Shown piece by piece: positions 57,004 to 64,000 of a stretch of 64,000 nucleotides of DNA. The translations under genes were made by a program, and so were the position numbers. The first letter of the stretch is position 1. Each line of letters begins with the position of its first letter. Source of the DNA: Cladophialophora immunda (taxonomy: Eukaryota; Ascomycota; Eurotiomycetes; Chaetothyriales; Herpotrichiellaceae); the NCBI RefSeq assembly GCF_000835495.1, contig NW_015622544.1, forward strand, positions 5,546,855-5,610,854, read 5' to 3'. The notes under the pieces were generated by a model. The model had not been told where the DNA came from. It saw only the letters and a program-made list of their open reading frames with translations, and searched no databases.

Positions 57004-57617
57004 TTTGTCGGTGGTCCTATGCCGAGGAGATCTCTTGCTTGATATTCACATGACGACCGTATGAGGGACGATACAAGGGCAGCAGAGTGGAACCCAAGTA
57101 TCTGACTGCTCGGTGGAGATGGAAGATGAGAAGAGGTCGTGAATGTCGAGTAACGTAGGCATATTACCACAAAACTGGCAAACATAAAAAACAAGGCCAT
57201 CGCTGCAAACAGTGCAAACCCCCTGGGCCTAGGAAGCGCAGCCTCGTCGACCCCTCCAACCTCATCCCGTCCATCAACCCCTCGTTCGGCATCAACACCG
57301 AGGAACCGCTGTGAAAATGTGGGGGAGCCAGGGCACGTCGATGCCCGATGTGAGCAGCGGATCCTGCCAATTGCACCTCTTGTATTTCGAACGCTCTTTC
57401 TCACCATCATTTTTCAGTCACAAAGTTTCTCTCCAGCAGTCACCGTAGCCACCGTATCGTCGCCAGGAGCTCGATATCCCCCGCACTTGCGCCGGGCAAT
57501 CTGTTACTGGAGAGTGGTTTTTGTGTATATTCTCTTCCCGCGAGGCATTACCTGTCACGCGGTTTCCTCTTGTGCAGTTGTGCGGGATTGAGCTTGGAAC
57601 ACCACCCAACCTCCGAC
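57004..57617. other. Shared promoter of regulator and dehydratase
   Basis: A 614-bp gap between two divergent start codons. No convincing gene in it. An open minus frame (57410-56835) overlaps the regulator's first exons in another frame and is not coding. Confidence 0.55.
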
Positions 57618-59426
57618 ATGGATAAAACAGGAGGCTTCCAGGAACCCCGCTACCTCGACTTCGTGCGCTCCTCGGAGCCCACCGGCGTCGATGGCAAACC
57701 CATGCTCAACCGCTACTCCACCCATCTCACTCGCCAGCATGACTTCCCCGGGGCGCAGGCCATGCTCTTCGCCGCGGGGGTGCCCGACAGGCACGCAATG
57801 CAGACGGCTCCTCATGTCGGCATCGCTAGTGTCTGGTGGGAAGGAAACCCCTGCAATATGCACCTGCTGGACCTGGGCAAGGAGGTCAAGAAAGCCGTCA
57901 ATGCGCGTGGAATGCTGGGCTGGCAGTACAACACCATCGGCGTAAGTGATGCCATCACCATGGGGAACCAAGGGATGCGATTCAGCTTGCAAACACGTGA
58001 GATCATCGCGGACTCCGTCGAGACGGTGACGTGTGCCCAAGCCCATGATGCCAACATCACTATTCCCGGCTGCGACAAGAACATGCCCGGTTGCATCATG
58101 GGAATGACGAGGCACAACAGACCGAGTCTGATGATCTATGGAGGGACGATTGATAAGGGCTACTCAGAGACGCTGCGCCGCCCAGTCAACATTGCTACCT
58201 GTTACGAGGCCTTCGGTGCGTATACATTTAATACTTTGCGCCAACCGGATGATGGGGGAGATACGTCCAAGACCAAAGACGAGATCATGGAGGATCTAGA
58301 AAGACATGCTTGTCCAGGAGCCGGAGCCTGTGGCGGCATGTACACTGCCAACACGATGGCCACCGCAATCGAGTCAATGGGACTGACATTGCCCGGGTCA
58401 AGCTCAACACCAGCGAGCTCACCAGCCAAAATGCGCGAATGTGCCAAAGCCGCAGACGCCATCAAAGTCTGCTTGGAACAGGACATCACGCCGAGGAAAC
58501 TTTTGACACCCAAATCCTTTGAGAATGCTCTCGTCATCACCATGGCTCTAGGAGGAAGTACAAATGCTGTCCTCCACTTACTTGCTATGGCCGTCACTGC
58601 CGGTGTGGAGCTCACGCTCGATGACTTCCAACGCGTGAGCAATAAGATCCCTTTCCTCGCAGACCTTGCGCCATCAGGAAAGTTCTCGATGGCCGATCTG
58701 TATGAGATTGGAGGCGTGCCGAGTGTGCAGAAACTCCTCATCGCCGCCGGCCTCCTCGACGGCTCTATTCCAACAGTGACTGGCAAGACCTTGGCCGAGA
58801 ATGTGGCGAGCTGGCCTAGTCTGCCTAGCGATCAGGTCATTATTAAGAGCCTGAATAGCCCCATCAAAGAGAGCGGCCACATCCAGATTCTCAGGGGCAA
58901 CTTTGCGCCTGCGGGAGCGGTGGCCAAGATCACCGGGAAAGAAGGTCTTCGCTTTACAGGGAAGGCAATGTGTTTTGAGAAAGAGGCGGAACTAAACGAG
59001 GCGTTGAACAGGGGCGCCATACCGCGCGGAGAGAATCTTGTGCTGATAGTAAGATATGAAGGACCTAAGGGTGGACCAGGAATGCCAGAGCAGCTCAAGG
59101 CCAGTGCAGCCATCATGGGGGCAGGACTCACCAACGTCGCTCTGGTGACCGACGGACGGTACTCGGGTGCATCACACGGATTCATCGTGGGCCATGTTTG
59201 CCCAGAGGCAGCGGTTGGTGGCCCGATTGCGTTGGTCAAGGACGGTGATGAAGTGACGATCGACGCCGAGACAAACACTATCTCGATGGATGTCAGTGAT
59301 GAGGAGTTGGAAAGGCGCCGCAAGGAATGGAAACCTCCGAGACCGGCGGTAACGAGAGGCACGCTGGCAAAATATGCCGCCCTGGTTAGTGACGCCAGTC
59401 ATGGGGCCGTTACAGATTTGTTTTGA
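57618..59426 (+). CDS. Dihydroxy-acid dehydratase family enzyme (IlvD/Edd), non-mitochondrial form
   Basis: A single exon of 602 residues from ATG 57618. All family hallmarks are present. Fe-S cluster cysteines are in NPCNMHLLDL (about residue 79), PGCDKNMPGC (about 152) and CPGAGACGGMYTANTMA (about 234). The catalytic serine loop is GRYSGASHGFIVGH (about 514-527). Dihydroxy-acid dehydratase makes branched-chain 2-oxo acids in valine/isoleucine synthesis and is mitochondrial in fungi. Here the protein starts MDKTGGFQEPRYLDFVRSSE, acidic and directly at the enzyme core, with no mitochondrial presequence. It is probably a paralogue, with a housekeeping copy elsewhere. Options are a sugar-acid dehydratase, a redundant DHAD, or a resistance-type copy like those reported in aspterric acid clusters. 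Context does not decide among them. The neighbouring divergent zinc-cluster regulator suggests inducible expression. Confidence 0.92.
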   Translation: MDKTGGFQEPRYLDFVRSSEPTGVDGKPMLNRYSTHLTRQHDFPGAQAMLFAAGVPDRHAMQTAPHVGIASVWWEGNPCNMHLLDLGKEVKKAVNARGMLGWQYNTIGVSDAITMGNQGMRFSLQTREIIADSVETVTCAQAHDANITIPGCDKNMPGCIMGMTRHNRPSLMIYGGTIDKGYSETLRRPVNIATCYEAFGAYTFNTLRQPDDGGDTSKTKDEIMEDLERHACPGAGACGGMYTANTMATAIESMGLTLPGSSSTPASSPAKMRECAKAADAIKVCLEQDITPRKLLTPKSFENALVITMALGGSTNAVLHLLAMAVTAGVELTLDDFQRVSNKIPFLADLAPSGKFSMADLYEIGGVPSVQKLLIAAGLLDGSIPTVTGKTLAENVASWPSLPSDQVIIKSLNSPIKESGHIQILRGNFAPAGAVAKITGKEGLRFTGKAMCFEKEAELNEALNRGAIPRGENLVLIVRYEGPKGGPGMPEQLKASAAIMGAGLTNVALVTDGRYSGASHGFIVGHVCPEAAVGGPIALVKDGDEVTIDAETNTISMDVSDEELERRRKEWKPPRPAVTRGTLAKYAALVSDASHGAVTDLF

Positions 59427-60775
59427 AAGCCGCGAGCCCGCGGAAACGTGACTAACCCGGCAAGAAATGGGGAATCTGGGCCGCCAGAACGTTGCGAGTC
59501 TCTCTTGACCAAGTCTGACAGAGAACAAAGACAATCTCACACGCCTGTAGCAAAAAATTGCTTGTTCTACCCCATAGTCTGTGTCATACCCCAGGATTAT
59601 GGTGATGTTGAGCCAACCTGCTATCTCAGTATTTGTGACCCAATCGAGGTTGTAGTGGTTGACAGTTCTTGGTCCTTTCGCGGTTCATTGGGAGCCGAAA
59701 GAGAGCCATGACGGCAGCTCTTGCAGCAGCGGAGACCAGGTCTTCTGGATCGTGTCTCTAGATGCCTGGAGATGGCTCGTGACGAACGGTCGACGTCGAG
59801 ACGACAGGAAGAGGCACTTGTAGAAGGAGCTGGTGTGATGCGCTCGCAGTTTCACAGACAGAAATGAGAATAACCAGGTGGTCAGGAGCAAGACAAAAGC
59901 CCCATATGGCAGCCAATATAGTGGAACAGCATGCGTTGACCAAGGAGGCTGAACGCAGGGCTGTGAATGGTGATGAATGATGGATGAATCGTAATTGGAA
60001 GAAGGAAGAGAAATTGAGATTGCCGAGTCGATCTGGCTGGTGGATGGCGGCCTGAACTTGGCAGCCTGCTGTCTGCAGCCTGCAGCCTCGCTTCCCCAGC
60101 TTCTTCCTCTCTTCTCTTCCCTTCTGGACGACAATCCCTCTACTGCAACGTTGATTCCACGCCCGGCCGCTCACGGTTTGTGTCGAAGTTCAGCTGGTCG
60201 TCAACGGTTTATGGATGAATGGGACATGCGGGTGGTGCTCACAAGGTCATCCTCGGTCAATTGTCTGGACCAACATGTGAATGAGATCTCCTATCAGTCG
60301 TGAGATGTGTCAAACCATATATGAGTTGACTCCCACCTGGGAGCTCGAGAAGACAACACTTCATTCTGTCAAGCGACCATCTGCCGGAATGATAGGAGGA
60401 TCTTTGTTGGGTGAAGTACAAAAGCGACAATGTGACCAGAGATGTCGACGAGGTGAGTTGACCCTCATTTTCACTTCACCTTCAGCCTCCCTTCAAATTT
60501 GGCTGGAGATCTCAATGCCCATCAACATCTTGCTTCGACTCGCCAAGAGGATCCTGTCGATACCTCCCACAGTCAAATTCAAACCATCTCGACCCTCTTC
60601 CCAATCATCAATCTGGTGATAAAAGAATCATTCTCTTCGATGACCTCGCCCGGAAATCAAGAGACGAACGTCCCTCCTCGAGCTCGAAACACTCGCCTTT
60701 CCAACATCCAGGCTCTACCAGACCGCCAGCCCGCTTCGTCGTCGTCTCTGCTCCGCCTCAACAAACTTTGCCAGG
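59427..60775. other. Intergenic, no gene recognised
   Basis: 3' flank of the dehydratase and promoter of the cupin gene. A 149-codon minus frame (60134-59685) has no recognisable blocks. Confidence 0.5.
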
Positions 60776-61554
60776 ATGCTTCTCCGAGTCGGCTTCTTAG
60801 CCCTTGTCGCCGTGGCTTCTGTGGCGTGGGCTGTCGACACTGACAAGAACCCTGACCTCGTCGCTAAGCTTCGCGTGGCCAACACCAATCTCGACCGCAT
60901 GAAGCTGCTCCCCAATGACACAGACTGGTTCTTTGATTTCACCAAGCAGGACAAGTACACCTTCTCGCCCGGGGGAGTGGTCAATGCCAATGCTGCTTCG
61001 TTCCCAGCGACTGCTGGACACGGCATGACAATGGTAAGCGGCCACCACCACTTTTCTCACTCTTGTCTCACATCCCCCCCTGTAAAGTCCTGAAACTGAC
61101 TCTCAATCCCAAAAAGGCAATACTCAACCTGGGCCCCTGCTCCATGCTCCCACCGCACATCCACCCGCGAGCCACCAACTTTGTCGTCGCCATCTCCGGG
61201 ACCACGCAAACCTACATGGTCGCGGAGAACGGCGCGCGCACCGTGACCGAGACCCTCCGCCCGGGCCAGATGACGATCTTCCCGCAGGCGTCGGTCCACA
61301 CGATGATGAACATGGGCTGCGACAACGCGCAGCTGGTCTCGGCCCTCAACTCCGACGACTCGGGCACCACCAACCTGGCCAACACCTTCTTCTCGTTCCC
61401 GCAGAACATCACCGGCACCGTCATCGGAGGCGGCCTAAACGCCCAGGACATCTTGGGCCGCGTGCCCGCCGTCGGGACGGGCAGCAACGCCGGGCCGCAG
61501 GCTTGCATCGCCGCGTGCGCGAAGAAGGGGAAGATGGTCAAGCGAGAGTGGTAG
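60776..61554 (+). CDS. Secreted germin-like cupin
   Basis: Exons 60776-61033 and 61117-61554 give 231 residues. The signal peptide is MLLRVGFLALVAVASVAWA. The cupin core reads LGPCSMLPPHIHPRATNFVV (motif 1) and GQMTIFPQASVHTMMNMG (motif 2), as in fungal spherulin/germin-like proteins. Motif 1 normally is G-x5-H-x-H-x3-4-E-x6-G. Here the two histidines and the spacing are kept, but the glutamate ligand position is Asn (HIHPRATN). Motif 2 keeps its His. The intron is GTAAGC...AAG, and both exons are in phase. The protein is expected to be secreted, with superoxide dismutase or oxalate oxidase activity uncertain because of the changed ligand. It lies downstream of the dehydratase on the same strand, 1.35 kb away, so probably a separate unit. 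Confidence 0.9.
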
Positions 61555-62317
61555 GCCGCGGCCGCGGGGACTGAATGGTGCAAGAAGCTGCCGGGGAATG
61601 CGGGCTGAGACAGGGTAGGAGAGGTGGTTTTGGGAAACCCGGTCTTGGAGACGGAAAGGCACCGCCCTGTTTGTCGCGAGTATTCGAGATACGAAGGTGG
61701 AAATTCCTCTTCGAAACACCCGTCGAGCCGCGCATAATAGTGGAATCGGTTCGCAGTGCTAAGGCGCTAAGGCGAACCCTTTTCAAGTTGGCAAGATAGG
61801 CAGAGGAGCAATCTGCGCAGACGTGCAGCTGCCACAAGAAAATGAAAGTGAAATCATTCGAACGACTGATTCAGAATTCATCTTGTAGATCTCAGACTGT
61901 GATACCGATGTTACTATGCTCCCATTCCCATGTTCTGGCGGTCTGGCTCAAGCCCAGCTACGCAAAAATAACACGAGTCCAAACTAAGAGTGTATAACAG
62001 ACACGCTCCCTTTCCTTTTCATCACGAGCAACCACCTTGATGCAACAAAACTCATGGCCAATATAAGCGAGCACATCACCGCCGTGCTCTTGATCTCATG
62101 GGCTTCCCAGGAAGGAGGTGCACCAGCGGTGACGTTGGCGTGGCCCGACGTGCGTTTCCTTCGCACCCACACCTACCAGGCAACGCTTTCTGTCCCATGC
62201 CAATACTGGCGATACACCTCCGGGAAGCCTTCTCTTTTGGTCCCGCCATGGTGGTGAAGATAAGACGAATTTACAAGACGGCTGAACCAAAAACAGAAAC
62301 ACCGAAGCATACGACCT
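61555..62317. other. Intergenic, no gene recognised
   Basis: Convergent 3' flanks of the cupin and of the 67-residue protein gene. No supported coding region. Confidence 0.55.
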
Positions 62318-62693
62318 TCACCTCGACCAGGCCGGCATATGCTCGTGTCTGCCTTCTGGTATTCTTGGCTCGGGAGGCTCAATGTTCTTGATGGCTGCAA
62401 AGTGAAGGAGTGCCGTTAGTCTCGACGCTTTTGACGGCAAATGGCATAGACGAGACTGGGGAGATAGAGAGATGTGAAACGTGCAGAGGAGGAGAAATTG
62501 GAGCAATGATTCGCTTATCTCATATGCGACAGGAATAGAGGGACGATGGGCACATCTGTATCTTACCTGTCACGACCCTCTTGACTAGCGAAGGCTTTTT
62601 GTCCTGTTGGGCTCGTTCCTTCTCACTCATGAGAGATGATGTCGAGATCGAGGTAGCGTCGAATGACACGTTGGGCTTGGAATTTGAAGACAT
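62318..62693 (-). CDS. Small orphan protein (67 residues)
   Basis: Two exons on the minus strand, 62693-62567 and 62394-62318, with a 172-bp GTAAGA...CAG intron that keeps phase. The protein begins MSSNSKPNVSFDATSISTSS, continues LMSEKERAQQDKKPSLVKRV, and ends PEPRIPEGRHEHMPAWSR. It is hydrophilic, Ser-rich then basic, without signal peptide or membrane segment, and probably cytosolic or nuclear. I do not recognise a family. The clean ATG, good splice sites and the protein-like continuation across a long intron support a real gene. It is too short in each exon to be found by frame length. Confidence 0.7.
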
Positions 62694-64000
62694 CTTGGAG
62701 GGACTGGGTTTAACGACTCGTTGGAGTAGGAAGACTATGGTATCCTCGTTTCCTGGTCGGGGAAGTCAAAGTAAGCTTTTCCTTCGAGAAGTGCCGAGTG
62801 AATGCAGCAGATGTGTGAGAGAAAGGAGGAAGGCCTCGAGACTCAGGCAGAAGGCTTCGGTCCCCTTTATAGCCCAAACACGAGACGGGTGCAGCGGCAG
62901 AGGTTTGGCAAGAAGCTTGTCATTCGATGGTGGCCTGGGCCTCCAGCAATGGACAATGCTTAGGCAACAAGCATATCGCAAGGGCAGAGGGAGTGTATGG
63001 CACTCGCCGGTGACAGGTCAGCGCTCCGACTCCGAACACAATGGTGGCTACCGCATCAGGTAAGGATTTGAGGAAGCCAATGCAGTGGGTTCGCGAGGTG
63101 GATGCAGTGGAGAGGCGGACGATGGACGGTGACGGCTGATTTGGATTCAGACGGGCAAAGGCTGATCTGACTCATGGGGATTTCTCGTCAGCCTCACAAC
63201 TCGGTTCCTTGGTGTGCCTCTCATGCGGTCTCCAGGCCTCCTCTTGATCGCCACCTCTTTTTCAAGCCCACCCGGCGCTCCATCCTGTCCGAAGAGGAAG
63301 CCGATTCGAGCGCGCAAGGAGAAGGAGGGCGGTCTGTTGATTGTGAGGTTCTGGTGCTTCATTGCACCGCGAGTGGGAGGAGTGGGAGGAGTGGAAAAGA
63401 GAAACTCCAATAAACACGCGAACGTACGCACCCGCCAATCACCGCCCAGCAGGCAAATGACACTGCGGCACGTATTCGCACTTCGCGTACCATTTTGGCT
63501 CTGCGCCATTTCTGCCTGAGTCACAAAGTCACAAAGTCACCGAGGAGCGGGCACTGCATCATGCACATAGGCTAGACCCTTCCGATGCCTCTGGTTTACG
63601 CAAGAAGTTCGAGTTTCTGAGTAAGGAAACTGGGAGGGATACGCGGTGGAAAAGAGACAGGGTCTTCGACCGCCAGACACCCGCAATACCGGGATGTGGT
63701 GTTTTTCAGGCACCACCAACACCATTGGAATGATGCCATGCCCGCCCTTCCACTCTGTGCAATCATTTCCTACCGTTTCCAGGGGGCTCTCAGGCAAACG
63801 CAATACTCGCCAACCCCATCTAATTCCCCCCGCGCGACGGACGGATATCCTCCTCGAAGGTCCATCAGTCCAGGCACCAGCCCCATCTACGTGCCTGATT
63901 CTGTGGAGCTCTTATGCCACGAACCTAGACTCACCAAAGAACTCTTGTTGCCGCCGTTCGAGCTTGAGACTTGGACCTCCGTTGATTGGGCAGAGCTTTG
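62694..64000. other. Unassigned right end
   Basis: Open frames on both strands (for example 62581-63063 plus, 63147-63524 minus) show no recognisable blocks. The stretch probably contains the promoter of the 67-residue gene. A gene may begin beyond the window. Confidence 0.5.

Noticed and set aside
56835..57410. 191-codon minus frame over the regulator's start
   Set aside because: It overlaps the two small zinc-cluster exons in a different frame. The spliced Cys6 reading is far better supported.

Overview
The window looks like nuclear DNA of a filamentous ascomycete (Pezizomycotina). The evidence is the many short GT-AG introns (about 47-166 bp) with CTNAY-like branch points, five Zn2Cys6-type or fungal-specific regulators, a Bck1-type MAPKKK, an ATG26-type sterol glucosyltransferase, and repeated intergenic TACTCCGTAC-like motifs. 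A class-level guess of Eurotiomycetes (Chaetothyriales-like) is tentative. Most exon-intron models below were built by hand by matching splice sites, phase and conserved protein blocks. Nearly all of them close to an exact multiple of three. No tRNA, rRNA, CRISPR or intact transposon was recognised.

Region 1 (about 0.4-24 kb) is accessory DNA. It holds two regulators (one without a visible zinc cluster), a PRISE-type short-chain reductase, an Frm2/Hbn1-type nitroreductase, a cytochrome P450, an EthD-domain protein, a third regulator, a Ytp1-like membrane protein and a wax-synthase-like membrane acyltransferase. Between them lie three broken genes: a PF04199 cyclase, a classical SDR and a second EthD gene. 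The mix resembles the tailoring arm of a secondary-metabolite or aromatic-catabolic cluster that is decaying. No polyketide synthase, NRPS or terpene synthase is present, so the pathway and product are unknown.

Region 2 (24-28.6 kb) carries a small secreted Gly/Cys-rich peptide gene, the 3' part of an ankyrin-repeat gene, and a histone-H1-like Lys/Ala/Thr-rich protein gene.

Region 3 (29.4-43.1 kb) is conserved housekeeping DNA: a Bck1-like cell-wall-integrity MAPKKK (minus strand), a pyruvate decarboxylase whose first intron appears to be GC-AG, and a GRAM-PH-GRAM sterol 3-beta-glucosyltransferase.

Region 4 (43-64 kb) is gene-poor at first. A 4.7-kb stretch of low-complexity, pyrimidine-rich DNA precedes a short Zn2Cys6 protein. 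After it come a 64-residue conserved protein, a secreted Rds1-like ferritin-fold protein, a Zn2Cys6/Fungal_trans_2 regulator divergently arranged with an IlvD-type dehydratase lacking an obvious mitochondrial leader, a secreted germin-like cupin, and a 67-residue orphan protein. The last 1.3 kb shows no supported gene.
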